From assembly GCA_016932295.1 (NCBI GenBank), contig JAFGDC010000410.1, positions 1 through 21,567 of the forward strand: DNA of 21,567 nucleotides. The letters are read 5' to 3'. This document shows, piece after piece, positions 8,002 through 15,694 of this stretch (positions within the stretch are counted from its first letter, which is position 1; every line of letters starts with the position of its first letter). A program made the position numbers and the translations under genes. This stretch comes from a candidate division CSSED10-310 bacterium (GTDB taxonomy: Bacteria; CSSED10-310; JAFGDC01). The notes under the pieces are model-generated. The model was not told the DNA's origin. It worked only from the letters and a program-made list of their open reading frames with translations, and searched no databases.

Positions 8002-8030
8002 TTGACTGGCAGGATGGCATCTTCTAATGT
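8002..8030 (+). promoter_or_regulatory. Candidate sigma70 promoter of the metallohydrolase gene
   Basis: TTGACT (8002-8007), a 17-bp spacer, then TAATGT (8025-8030). It lies just ahead of the AAGGAGG SD at 8039-8045 and the ATG at 8051. The -35 is good and the -10 mediocre. It supports a start at 8051 over an ATG at 8027 that would fall inside the -10. Confidence 0.45.
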
Positions 8031-8050
8031 CCAGGGCGAAGGAGGATGAC

Positions 8051-8827
8051 ATGAGTCGTATTGTATTTCTGGGAACCGCTGGAGCTTCTTCCTATGCGGA
8101 CAGGGACAACACGTTTCTGGGTGTGGAGCATGCTGGCGCCAGTATCATGATCGATTGCGGGGGGGCGCCCGTGCATCGCGCCGAGGCTGCGGGTTTCGCC
8201 TGGGAGTCCTGCCGGGACGTGGTGATCACCCATACGCATCCTGACCATTTCTACGGACTTGCCTCATTTATCCACAACCTGCGGCTGAAGGACAGGGGCG
8301 AGGGAGTGACGGTCTGGTGCCACCAGGCGGATGAGTCGAAGCTGGAAGCCTACCTGCGTGTGTTCGGATTTGATGCAAAGTATTCTGTCCCGGTACATCT
8401 TGCGGCGGTGGATCCATCTGCCGGGGGTGAACTTTTCAATCGGAGGGGATTGCGGTGTTCAGTCATGCCCACAGCCCATGGCGTGCCCGCCATGGGTTGC
8501 ATTCTGTGTACGGACGACGGCCGCCGCGTGGTGTACAGCTCCGACACCAGGCCTTGCGAAACGGTCATCAATGCGGCAACCGGGGCACTCCTGCTCATCC
8601 ACGAAGCGAGTTTTCTTCAAAGGGATTATCGCCATGCCTTGGAGACATTTCACAGCACGGCCCGCGAGGCGGGAGAGGTGGCTCGCAGGGCCGGTGTCGC
8701 CCGATTGTGTCTGGTGCATTGTTACAGCCCGGATTCCGGCGGGTTGGAAGATTTCATGTTGGAGGCCGCCGCCCAATTCCGGGGGCCGGTGGTGGTGCCG
8801 ACACACCTGAGCGAGATGCATTTTTAG
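8051..8827 (+). CDS. MBL-fold metallohydrolase, RNase Z-like
   Basis: 258-residue metallo-beta-lactamase-fold hydrolase without a signal peptide, so cytoplasmic. Metal-binding motif THTHPDH (His61, His63, Asp65, His66), then His143 (TAHGVP), Asp165 (SSDTRP), His184 (HEASF), His201 (HSTAREAGEVA) and His223 (LVHCYS). SSDTRP and HEASF resemble the SGDTRP and HEATF motifs of RNase Z (tRNA 3' processing). It is shorter than typical RNase Z (about 300), and the final motif is HCYS where HFS is usual. RNase Z or a related phosphodiesterase is the likely class; the substrate is inferred, not shown. The start has a strong SD, AAGGAGG. It appears to be a single-gene unit, 344 bp before sucC and divergent from the DUF6600 gene. 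Confidence 0.85.
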   Translation: MSRIVFLGTAGASSYADRDNTFLGVEHAGASIMIDCGGAPVHRAEAAGFAWESCRDVVITHTHPDHFYGLASFIHNLRLKDRGEGVTVWCHQADESKLEAYLRVFGFDAKYSVPVHLAAVDPSAGGELFNRRGLRCSVMPTAHGVPAMGCILCTDDGRRVVYSSDTRPCETVINAATGALLLIHEASFLQRDYRHALETFHSTAREAGEVARRAGVARLCLVHCYSPDSGGLEDFMLEAAAQFRGPVVVPTHLSEMHF

Positions 8828-8891
8828 CCGTCTGTGCCGTGGTGCGTTCATGGAATTGCCTTCATCGCGAAAGGGCTGCCGTTGTCGTGGG

Positions 8892-8946
8892 GCCGTCATC
8901 CAGCGCGGCGGCCTTGTTTCTCTGAGGGGCGCATTTCGATGACGGC
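8892..8946. repeat. Perfect 9-bp inverted repeat with nested stem
   Basis: GCCGTCATC (8892-8900) pairs with GATGACGGC (8938-8946). Inside the 37-nt loop GCGC (8903-8906) can pair with GCGC (8929-8932). There is no T-run on either side, so it is not a classical terminator. It begins 65 bp after the metallohydrolase stop and may be a structured 3' end, a small RNA or an operator. Confidence 0.45.
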
Positions 8947-9047
8947 TGCCGGACCTGTTTCCCCTGCTCGCTCCGGAGAGTGCTCGACGGGGGGGCTGAG
9001 AGCTGCGTGGGTGGAATCACAGCGCTGGAAAACCGCCTTCCAATTGG

Positions 9048-9076
9048 TTGACACGTAATGGGAAAAGGACTATAAA
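9048..9076 (+). promoter_or_regulatory. Strong sigma70 promoter of the sucCD-kor operon
   Basis: TTGACA (9048-9053), a 17-bp spacer, then TATAAA (9071-9076). It is a near-consensus promoter. The predicted start near 9083 gives a leader of about 89 nt ahead of sucC. No operator is recognised near it. Confidence 0.8.
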
Positions 9077-9171
9077 CGTGCCCTTACAAGCAGGAAAACA
9101 CCTTGCAACGAGGCAGTGCCAATGCTTGAAGCGCATACTTGCAGTGAGTGCAGGCTCGAAAGGAGGAGTCG

Positions 9172-10344
9172 GTGAAGATCCATGAGTTCCAGGCCAAGGA
9201 TCTGATGCGGGCACATGGCGTTCCGGTGCCGGCCGGGGCAGTTGCTGATACGGTGGAACGTAGTGTGGCAATCGCTGGTGAACTGGGACCGGGCTCATTT
9301 GTTGTCAAGGCTCAGATTCATGCCGGTGGGCGCGGCAAGGGCGGCGGCGTGAAACTGGCGGCTGATGTGGAGGAGGTCCGGCAGGCGGCCAGGGCGATCC
9401 TGGGGATGACGCTGGTGACGCCGCAGACCGGTCCGCAGGGGCGAGTGGTGCGGAAGATACTGGTGGAACGGGCCGTGCCGATCGCCAAAGAATTTTATGC
9501 GGCATTCATACTCGATCGCAAGAAGGCGTTGCCGGTACTCATTGCGAGCGCTGCCGGCGGGATGGAGATCGAGGTGGTGAGCGCGCGCCAGCCCGAACTG
9601 ATCATCAGCGAACATGCCGATCCCGTGGCGGGATTTCCGATGTACAAGGCTCGCGGGGTGGCGTTCAGGCTGGGTCTCGAGGGTACTTCGGCATTGCGTG
9701 CGGCCAAGCTGTTGGTCAATCTGTACAGGTTGTTCGTAGCCATGGATTGTTCACTGGCGGAGATAAACCCCCTGGTGTTGACGGCGGATGGCCACGTGGT
9801 TGCCTTGGATGCCAAGATCAACTTCGATGACAGCGCTCTGGGTATCCATCCGGAACTGGCGACGCTGCGGGACTTTGATGAGGAGGAACCCCTTGAGGTA
9901 CGCGCTTCGCAATTCGATCTCAACTACATCAAGCTGGATGGCACCATCGGTTGCATGGTGAACGGCGCGGGGTTGGCGATGGCGACGATGGACATCATCA
10001 AGCTGTACGATGGTGAACCGGCCAATTTCCTCGATGTCGGCGGTGGCGCCAGCGAAGAGCGGGTGACCGAGGCGTTCAAGATCCTGTTGGCGGATGGTAG
10101 CGTCAAGGCGGTATTGATAAATATTTTCGGCGGTATTGTCAGGTGTGACAGGGTAGCCAACGGGATCGTCGCGGCGGCGCGTAAGTTGGACATATCTGTC
10201 CCCATGGTGGTGCGGTTGAAAGGCACGAACAGCGCCGAAGGCAGGGTCATTCTGGAGGAATCGGGCTTGCAGTTCCAGGTTGCCGAACACATGGACGAGG
10301 CGGCTCGAAAAGTGGTTACCGCAACTGGCCGTCGTGTGGGATGA
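9172..10344 (+). CDS. sucC: Succinyl-CoA synthetase (ADP/GDP-forming) beta subunit
   Basis: Nucleotide-binding subunit of the TCA-cycle enzyme that interconverts succinyl-CoA, Pi and NDP with succinate, CoA and NTP. 390 residues; the E. coli protein has 388. The ATP-grasp region begins with [11 protein letters not shown]; then come [16 protein letters not shown] (about 45-60), [19 protein letters not shown], the [11 protein letters not shown] loop, FLDVGGGA and [10 protein letters not shown], all family hallmarks. The start is GTG at 9172, with AAAGGAGGAG just upstream. An in-frame ATG at 9148 would place this SD inside the gene. It is the first gene of a six-gene unit and is followed by sucD after 12 bp. 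Partner enzyme genes downstream make succinyl-CoA/2-oxoglutarate interconversion the evident pathway. Confidence 0.97.
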   Translation: MKIHEFQAKDLMRAHGVPVPAGAVADTVERSVAIAGELGPGSFVVKAQIHAGGRGKGGGVKLAADVEEVRQAARAILGMTLVTPQTGPQGRVVRKILVERAVPIAKEFYAAFILDRKKALPVLIASAAGGMEIEVVSARQPELIISEHADPVAGFPMYKARGVAFRLGLEGTSALRAAKLLVNLYRLFVAMDCSLAEINPLVLTADGHVVALDAKINFDDSALGIHPELATLRDFDEEEPLEVRASQFDLNYIKLDGTIGCMVNGAGLAMATMDIIKLYDGEPANFLDVGGGASEERVTEAFKILLADGSVKAVLINIFGGIVRCDRVANGIVAAARKLDISVPMVVRLKGTNSAEGRVILEESGLQFQVAEHMDEAARKVVTATGRRVG

Positions 10345-10356
10345 GGGAGTCAAGGT

Positions 10357-11229
10357 ATGAGCATTCTCATCAATGAACGGACGAGGTTGGTAGTCCAGGG
10401 AATCACCGGCGGAGAAGGCCTGTTCCATACCCGCCTGATGAAGGAGTATGGTACGAACGTAGTTGCAGGCGTGACGCCGGGCAAGGGTGGACAGGATTGC
10501 GAGGGCATCCCGGTGTTTGACACGGTCGCCGCCGCGGTCAGGCGTGAGGGTGTCGACACGTCGGTCATTTTCGTACCCTGTGCCTTTGCGGCGGATGCGG
10601 TGATGGAGGCTGCGGACGCGGGCATCAAGGTAATCGTGTGCATAACGGAGGGCATACCGGCATTGCAGATGGCGACGGTCTCGCGGTTCGTGCGGGAGCG
10701 GGGTGCTTGTTTGATCGGTCCTAATTGTCCGGGAGTCATTTCGCCCGGCAAGTGTAAGGTGGGTATCATGCCCGGGTTCATCCATTCGCCCGGTACCGTG
10801 GGGGTGATTTCCCGCAGCGGCACGCTGACCTATGAGATCGTCGACCAGTTGACGCGAGCGGGCCTGGGGCAGAGCACCTGCATTGGTATCGGAGGAGATC
10901 CGGTTATCGGCTCGGATTTCATCTCCATACTGGCGATGTTCAGGGATGATCCCGAGACCAGTGCAATTGTGATGATTGGCGAGATCGGCGGTGATGCTGA
11001 AGAACGGGCCGCCGCGTATATCAAGTCTCACATCCGGGTGCCTGTGGTGAGTTTCATCGCCGGACGGACGGCGCCGCCGGGCCGGCGCATGGGTCACGCC
11101 GGTGCCATCATTTCCGGTGGCAAGGGAACCGCCGCGGACAAGATTGAAGCGTTGCGGGCCGCGGGCATCATGGTGGCCGAGAACCCGGCGAAGGTCGGCG
11201 ATCTGGTCGTCGAGGCGCTGCACGCGTAA
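10357..11229 (+). CDS. sucD: Succinyl-CoA synthetase alpha subunit
   Basis: 290-residue CoA-binding and catalytic subunit that pairs with SucC. Seen: the CoA-binding Rossmann start ([14 protein letters not shown]), [27 protein letters not shown] (about 120-130), [22 protein letters not shown], and GHAGAI with the phosphohistidine His247. Length and motifs are those of bacterial SucD. It lies 12 bp after sucC with GAGGGAG upstream, and is followed by korD after a 31-bp gap. Confidence 0.97.
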   Translation: MSILINERTRLVVQGITGGEGLFHTRLMKEYGTNVVAGVTPGKGGQDCEGIPVFDTVAAAVRREGVDTSVIFVPCAFAADAVMEAADAGIKVIVCITEGIPALQMATVSRFVRERGACLIGPNCPGVISPGKCKVGIMPGFIHSPGTVGVISRSGTLTYEIVDQLTRAGLGQSTCIGIGGDPVIGSDFISILAMFRDDPETSAIVMIGEIGGDAEERAAAYIKSHIRVPVVSFIAGRTAPPGRRMGHAGAIISGGKGTAADKIEALRAAGIMVAENPAKVGDLVVEALHA

Positions 11230-11260
11230 CTTTATCGATCCAGGATGGGATCAGGGTAAC

Positions 11261-11494
11261 ATGGAAGAAACAACACAGTCGAAACGAAAGCGTGGAATCA
11301 TCACCATCAAGACGGAGTGGTGCAAGGGGTGTGAAATTTGTGTCGAATTCTGCCCCAAGAATGTACTGGCCATGGAGCGTGCCAAGGCGGTGGTGCGCCA
11401 ACCGGATGCTTGCATCGCCTGCATGCAATGTGAGCTGCTCTGTCCTGATTTTGCCATCAGCGTTGAAATCGCCGGCGGGGAGGAATGCGCATGA
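11261..11494 (+). CDS. korD: 2-oxoglutarate:ferredoxin oxidoreductase delta subunit (2[4Fe-4S] ferredoxin-like)
   Basis: 77-residue electron-transfer subunit with two [4Fe-4S] motifs: CKGCEICVEFCP and CIACMQCELLCP. A short basic N-terminus (QSKRKRG) precedes the first. It passes electrons between the thiamine-diphosphate site of KorAB and soluble ferredoxin. The start at 11261 has AGGG upstream. The end overlaps korA by ATGA (11491-11494), showing translational coupling. Delta-alpha-beta-gamma is a common gene order for the four-subunit enzyme. The oxoglutarate assignment over pyruvate rests on KorA/KorB features and the adjacent sucCD. Confidence 0.93.
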   Translation: MEETTQSKRKRGIITIKTEWCKGCEICVEFCPKNVLAMERAKAVVRQPDACIACMQCELLCPDFAISVEIAGGEECA

Positions 11495-12642
11495 GCGATC
11501 CAGCCACTGGGCGTGAACAATTCCTGCAGGGTAACATTGCGTGCGCGGAAGGCGCGCTGGCGGCCGGTTGCCGTTTTTTCGCCGGATACCCGATCACTCC
11601 GTCATCCGAAATAGCCGAACATCTTTCCATCCATCTGCCGCGGCTGGAGGGAGTTTTCATCCAGATGGAGGACGAGATCTCGGCAATGGGGGCGGTGATA
11701 GGCGCTTCCTTGACCGGCATGAAGGCGTTGACCGCCACTTCCGGTCCGGGCTTTTCACTCAAGCAGGAGAACATCGGTCTGGCAGCCATCGCCCAGATAC
11801 CGTGCGTCATCGTCGATGTGATGCGGGGCGGGCCGAGCACTGGCATGCCGACTATGGCCAGCCAGGGTGATGTCCAGCAAGCCCGTTGGGGTACCCATGG
11901 CGATCATCCGATCATCGCGCTCTGCCCATCTTCGGTGCAGGAGATCTTTTTCGAAACAGTGCGGGCGTTCAACCTTGCAGAACAATATCGCAATCCGGTC
12001 ATCCTGTTGCTTGACGAAGTCAATGCCCACATGCGGGAAAAAATCGTCATGCCGCCGCCATCCGAACTCTCCATCGTCAACCGCAAGAAGCCCCAGGTGC
12101 CGCCGGAGGAGTATCTGCCGTTTGCGTTCGAGGAGAGCGACATCCCGCCCATGGCAAGTTACGGCGAGGGGTATCGATTCCACATCACGGGCCTGTGTTA
12201 TGACGAAACGGGATTCCCCACCAACGACAACGAGAAAATCGAGGCCATGCAGCTACGCCTGCGTCGCAAGATCGAACGATACAAAGCGGAGATGATCAGG
12301 GTGGAAGAAATGGAGATGGACGATGCGGAGATCGCGGTGGTTGCATACGGCTCCACGGCCCGTTCCGCCCGTCGAGCGGTGGCGATGGCTCGCAAGGAAG
12401 GGCACCGGATCGGTCTGATCAGGCCCATTACCATCTGGCCCTTCATGGACGAGCTGCTCAGGCGGCGCGCGGAGCAGGTCAGGGCGTTCATCGTGCCGGA
12501 GATGAATTATGGGCAGGTGGCTCGCGAGGTCGAACGGTGCGCGGGGAATGTTCCGGTGATTGGTGTGTTCAAAGTGAACGGTGAGGTGATCCCGCCGGGC
12601 TTGATCCATGAGCGGATCATGGAGGTTACGAAGCATGTTTGA
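11491..12642 (+). CDS. korA: 2-oxoglutarate:ferredoxin oxidoreductase alpha subunit
   Basis: 383-residue alpha subunit holding the PYR-type domain and transketolase C-terminal domain of the 2-oxoacid oxidoreductase, which joins 2-oxoglutarate, CoA and oxidised ferredoxin to succinyl-CoA, CO2 and reduced ferredoxin. Seen: AGYPITPSSE (31-40), MEDEISAMGAVIGAS, TSGPGFSL (83-90), RGGPSTGMPT (112-121), the GDVQQARWGTHGD loop, and C-terminal VAYGSTARSARRAV and GLIRPITIWPF. The ATG at 11491 is preferred to the one at 11485, which directly abuts the SD GGGGAGGA. Start and stop overlaps couple it to korD (4 nt) and korB (8 nt). Confidence 0.95.
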   Translation: MSDPATGREQFLQGNIACAEGALAAGCRFFAGYPITPSSEIAEHLSIHLPRLEGVFIQMEDEISAMGAVIGASLTGMKALTATSGPGFSLKQENIGLAAIAQIPCVIVDVMRGGPSTGMPTMASQGDVQQARWGTHGDHPIIALCPSSVQEIFFETVRAFNLAEQYRNPVILLLDEVNAHMREKIVMPPPSELSIVNRKKPQVPPEEYLPFAFEESDIPPMASYGEGYRFHITGLCYDETGFPTNDNEKIEAMQLRLRRKIERYKAEMIRVEEMEMDDAEIAVVAYGSTARSARRAVAMARKEGHRIGLIRPITIWPFMDELLRRRAEQVRAFIVPEMNYGQVAREVERCAGNVPVIGVFKVNGEVIPPGLIHERIMEVTKHV

Positions 12643-13459
12643 CTATGAGCGCTATCTGAGGCTGGAGAAGTTTCCGCACATCTGGTGTTCGGGCTGCGGG
12701 CACGGTATAGTGTTCAAAGCGCTCCTGCGGGCCATCGGCGCACTGGATCTGGACAAGGACAAGATCTGTCTCATTTCCGGGATCGGGTGTTCCAGCCGGA
12801 CACCTGGTTATGCCGATTTCAACACGCTGCATACCACGCATGGCCGGGCATTGACCTTCGCCACCGGCATCAAGTTGTCCAGGCCGGACCTGCATGTCAT
12901 TGTCATTTCCGGGGATGGCGATTGCACGGCGATCGGGGGCAATCATTTCATTCATGCCGCCCGTCGCAACATCGACATCACCCTGATCGTGGAGAACAAC
13001 TTCATCTACGGCATGACCGGTGGACAGGTCTCACCGACCGCACCCATCGGTTCCTATGCGAGCACCGCGCCCTATGGGGTCATCGATCAGCCCTTCGACA
13101 TCAGTGGTCTCGCCCAGGCTGCCGGCGCCGCCTTCGTCGCGCGTAGTACCGTGTATCATGCCAAGCACCTCAGTGATTTGATCCAGCAAGGATTGGGCAA
13201 GAAAGGGTTCGCCGTGATCGAATCCCTGTCTCCTTGTCCGACGTCCTTCGGGAGGAAGAATCGCCTACGGACGCCGGTCGAGATGCTCAAGTGGCTGCGC
13301 GACAACACTCTGCCCATTGCCGCCGCCGCCAAACTGCCGCCTGAGAAAATCCGTGGTAAAATCACCCGTGGTGTGTTATGGGATGTGGACAAACCAGAAT
13401 ACACCGAGCAGTATCGTGCGGTGATCGAACGGGCTCGTGGTGAACAGGGGATGGCGTGA
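12635..13459 (+). CDS. korB: 2-oxoglutarate:ferredoxin oxidoreductase beta subunit
   Basis: 274-residue thiamine-diphosphate-binding subunit. Cys18, Cys21 (WCSGCGHG), Cys52 (GIGCSSR) and Cys201 (SPCPT) are placed like the four [4Fe-4S] ligands of beta subunits in this family. The ThDP/Mg motif is GDGDCTAIGGNHFIHA (93-108) followed by VENNFIYGMTGGQ. The start overlaps the end of korA by 8 nt, with GGAGG at 12621-12625 inside korA. The stop lies at 13457-13459. Confidence 0.95.
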   Translation: MFDYERYLRLEKFPHIWCSGCGHGIVFKALLRAIGALDLDKDKICLISGIGCSSRTPGYADFNTLHTTHGRALTFATGIKLSRPDLHVIVISGDGDCTAIGGNHFIHAARRNIDITLIVENNFIYGMTGGQVSPTAPIGSYASTAPYGVIDQPFDISGLAQAAGAAFVARSTVYHAKHLSDLIQQGLGKKGFAVIESLSPCPTSFGRKNRLRTPVEMLKWLRDNTLPIAAAAKLPPEKIRGKITRGVLWDVDKPEYTEQYRAVIERARGEQGMA

Positions 13460-13494
13460 TGAATGAAGGTGTGCGGAACAGGGGAGAAGAGGAA

Positions 13495-14046
13495 ATGATC
13501 GATCGCTTCGAGATCAGGTTGAGCGGCTCCGGCGGGCAGGGCATGATCCTCGCCGGCGTCATTCTGGGAGAGGCGGCGGCGGTTTATGACGGTAAAAATG
13601 CCACGCAATCCCAGGCGTACGGACCGGAAGCCCGCGGGGGCGCCAGCAGATCCGAGGTCATCATCAGCGATTACGACATCGATTATCCCAAGGCCACCAT
13701 GGTCGACCTGTTGCTGGCGTTGACCCAGGAAGCCTGCGACAAATACGCGCCGCAATTGAAGGATGAAGGCATACTCATCGCCGACGCCGACTTTGTCCGG
13801 CAAATTCCGCAAGGCACTTTCAAGCTTTACCACCTGCCCATCGTCGAAGTGGCGAAGAAGGAAATCGGCAAGTCGGTGGTTGCAAATATTGTTGCCCTCG
13901 GCGCCGTGGTGGCCATCACTGGAATCGTTTCACGTGAGGCCATCGAAAAAGCCGTTCTCTCCAGGGTTCCCCGCGGCACTGAGCGGCTTAATCTCGATGC
14001 CCTGCGCGCCGGATACAAACTGGGCGACGAGGTGAGTGTCAACTGA
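13495..14046 (+). CDS. korG: 2-oxoglutarate:ferredoxin oxidoreductase gamma subunit
   Basis: 183-residue gamma subunit that completes the Kor complex and is thought to help bind CoA and assemble the core. It begins FEIRLSGSGGQGMILAG, the family signature, followed by QSQAYGPEARGGASRSEVIIS. The start at 13495 was chosen because GGGGAGAAGAGG precedes it and the family domain begins within four residues. An ATG at 13459 overlapping the korB stop (TGATG), also with an SD-like AGGGGA, would add 12 residues and is a real alternative. It is the last gene of the operon. No hairpin terminator is obvious in the 119 bp after it. Confidence 0.93.
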   Translation: MIDRFEIRLSGSGGQGMILAGVILGEAAAVYDGKNATQSQAYGPEARGGASRSEVIISDYDIDYPKATMVDLLLALTQEACDKYAPQLKDEGILIADADFVRQIPQGTFKLYHLPIVEVAKKEIGKSVVANIVALGAVVAITGIVSREAIEKAVLSRVPRGTERLNLDALRAGYKLGDEVSVN

Positions 14047-14108
14047 GAACGTTGCCGTGCATCCAGGTTGCCGGACAAGGATTGAATCCATTGCCGAGGC
14101 TGCTTATC

Positions 14109-14137
14109 TTGACACTCGAATGGTCTGATGGTACGAA
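14109..14137 (+). promoter_or_regulatory. Candidate promoter of the phoH-ybeY-corC-era cluster
   Basis: TTGACA (14109-14114), a 17-bp spacer, then TACGAA (14132-14137). The -35 is perfect and the -10 weak. The predicted start lies about 20 nt ahead of the phoH ATG. Confidence 0.5.
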
Positions 14138-14165
14138 TTGTACAGTTTATCCAGTAGCATGTTAG

Positions 14166-15200
14166 ATGGAAGAAGAAGACGATAAGTTACGCATAAAACT
14201 CCAGTTGGAACCAGGGTCGCATCTCGCTGCGGTGTTTGGACAATTCGATGCCAATCTGAGATTGGTCGAGCGATTGCTCAATGTTGCCGTGGTCGACCGC
14301 GATGCCTCTTACTACGTGGTCGGCGTTCGTCACAATGCTGAAACCGCCGCCAGAATATTCAAAGAACTGGGCATTCTCGCGCAACAAGGCATACAAATCA
14401 CGGAACGGGATGTAGACCAGATGATCAGGTGCTTCGAGGGGGTCACGGAGGAGTGCATGCAGGAGGTGTTGTCGGATACCGTGCTGCTCACTTCGGGAAA
14501 GAAGCAGATCGTACCCAAGAGTCCCACCCAGAAAGCCTACATCGATGCCATCCGGGCCTTCGACCTGGTTGTGGGCATCGGTCCAGCTGGCACTGGCAAA
14601 ACGTACCTGGCTATGGCCATGGCGGTCTCGGCGTTGCTTGCCAGGCAGGTCAGCAGGATCGTGCTGGCGAGGCCGGCGGTGGAAGCCGGTGAGAGTCTCG
14701 GATTCCTGCCCGGTGATATGTATCAGAAAGTCAATCCGTACCTGCGCCCGCTCTATGATGCGCTCTACGACATGCTCAGCGTGGAGAAGGCCAATCGCCT
14801 TGTGGAACGAGGTTCCATCGAAATCGCTCCGATCGCATACATGCGCGGAAGAACGCTCAACGATTCATTCATCATCCTGGACGAAGCGCAGAATACCACC
14901 GCCGAGCAGATGAAGATGTTTCTCACCCGTCTTGGCTACAACTCCAAGGCGGTCATTACCGGTGACATCACGCAGATCGACCTGCCGGCCCATCGGATCA
15001 GCGGCCTTGTCCAGGCGGAGGATGTCTTGAACGGCATGAAGGAAATCTCTTTCGTCTATTTTTCGGAACGGGATGTGGTGCGGCACAGCCTGGTTCAACG
15101 CATCATCAGGGCATACGAGCGTTTCGATGAGCGCAACCGGCCGCTACGCGTCCCGCGCGGCGACCGACCGGCGACCGATCAAGGAGCCGCGCAATCATGA
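14166..15200 (+). CDS. PhoH family NTPase (PhoH/YbeZ type)
   Basis: 344-residue cytoplasmic P-loop NTPase of the PhoH-like family, linked with YbeY in RNA and ribosome metabolism. An N-terminal ~110-residue domain (KH-like in this family) precedes the ATPase core: Walker A GPAGTGKT (139-146), Walker B FIILDEAQN (235-243), TGDITQIDLP and a terminal VVRHSLVQRII. The ATG at 14166 comes right after an in-frame TAG (14163-14165), so no earlier start is possible. No clear SD is visible, unlike its neighbours. It overlaps ybeY by ATGA at 15197-15200. The order phoH-ybeY-corC-era is widely conserved. Confidence 0.93.
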   Translation: MEEEDDKLRIKLQLEPGSHLAAVFGQFDANLRLVERLLNVAVVDRDASYYVVGVRHNAETAARIFKELGILAQQGIQITERDVDQMIRCFEGVTEECMQEVLSDTVLLTSGKKQIVPKSPTQKAYIDAIRAFDLVVGIGPAGTGKTYLAMAMAVSALLARQVSRIVLARPAVEAGESLGFLPGDMYQKVNPYLRPLYDALYDMLSVEKANRLVERGSIEIAPIAYMRGRTLNDSFIILDEAQNTTAEQMKMFLTRLGYNSKAVITGDITQIDLPAHRISGLVQAEDVLNGMKEISFVYFSERDVVRHSLVQRIIRAYERFDERNRPLRVPRGDRPATDQGAAQS

Positions 15201-15694
15201 CCGTGCTGATCCACAACCGGCAGCGCACCTATTCCGTGCATCTCGACCGGCTGGAAGCCTTGCTTCATGACATTCTGGAGCGCCTCGGACAACGGAATGG
15301 CGAATTGAGCCTCCTGCTCGTCAACGACCGAGCCATGCGTGCGTACAATCGACGATACCTTGGCGGTTCCGGCGCCACCGATGTCATATCGTTCCCCCAA
15401 TACAGCGGCGACATCGGGGCGATCGCGACCGCCATCGATATGGATATGCAGCAGGGAAGAGAAATTCTACTGGGAGATGTTATCATCTCCATTGAAACCT
15501 TGTGGAAGAGAACCGGAAACGATTGCGAACGGTTCTCTCGCGACCTGGCGGAAACCTCGGTCCATGCGGTGTTGCATCTGCTCGGGTACGATCATGCGAC
15601 ACCTCTGGAGGAAACACAGATGAAAGCACGCTCCGCGACTCTCATGGGGAAATTGGCAATCCCCGATCTGACCGGGAAAGGCGGCGGACGTTGA
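15197..15694 (+). CDS. ybeY: Endoribonuclease YbeY (rRNA maturation factor)
   Basis: 165-residue metal-dependent endoribonuclease of 16S rRNA 3'-end maturation and ribosome quality control. The zinc motif is HAVLHLLGYDH, with His123, His127 and His133. The family consensus has Gly at the second position (HGxLHLxGYDH), where this protein has Ala. Upstream are the family motifs LLLVND, RRYLGGSGATDVISFP and LLGDVIIS. The start overlaps the phoH stop by ATGA and the stop overlaps the next gene by TTGA. Confidence 0.94.
   Translation: MTVLIHNRQRTYSVHLDRLEALLHDILERLGQRNGELSLLLVNDRAMRAYNRRYLGGSGATDVISFPQYSGDIGAIATAIDMDMQQGREILLGDVIISIETLWKRTGNDCERFSRDLAETSVHAVLHLLGYDHATPLEETQMKARSATLMGKLAIPDLTGKGGGR

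Larger units (their letters stand above)
8828..9171. other. Intergenic spacer between the metallohydrolase gene and sucC
   Basis: 344 bp with no credible gene. It holds a perfect 9-bp inverted repeat (8892-8946) with a smaller nested repeat, a short palindrome TCCGGA, the strong sucC promoter at 9048-9076 and an mRNA leader of about 90 nt. No known riboswitch could be assigned. Confidence 0.6.

Noticed and set aside
8027..8050. Earlier ATG start (8027) for the metallohydrolase
   Set aside because: It would overlap the predicted -10 and put the strong AAGGAGG inside the gene. The family domain starts at once after 8051.
8990..9047. Possible TPP riboswitch (CTGAGA near 8996-9001)
   Set aside because: The conserved GAACCTGATCTGG-type part of the THI box is missing, the element lies upstream of the predicted sucC promoter, and the downstream genes are not thiamine genes.
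9751..11223. 490-codon open frame on the minus strand, antisense to sucC and sucD
   Set aside because: Its His/Arg/Asp-rich composition shows no domain. It is the mirror of two clear SucC/SucD genes with high-GC third positions, which leaves the opposite frame open.
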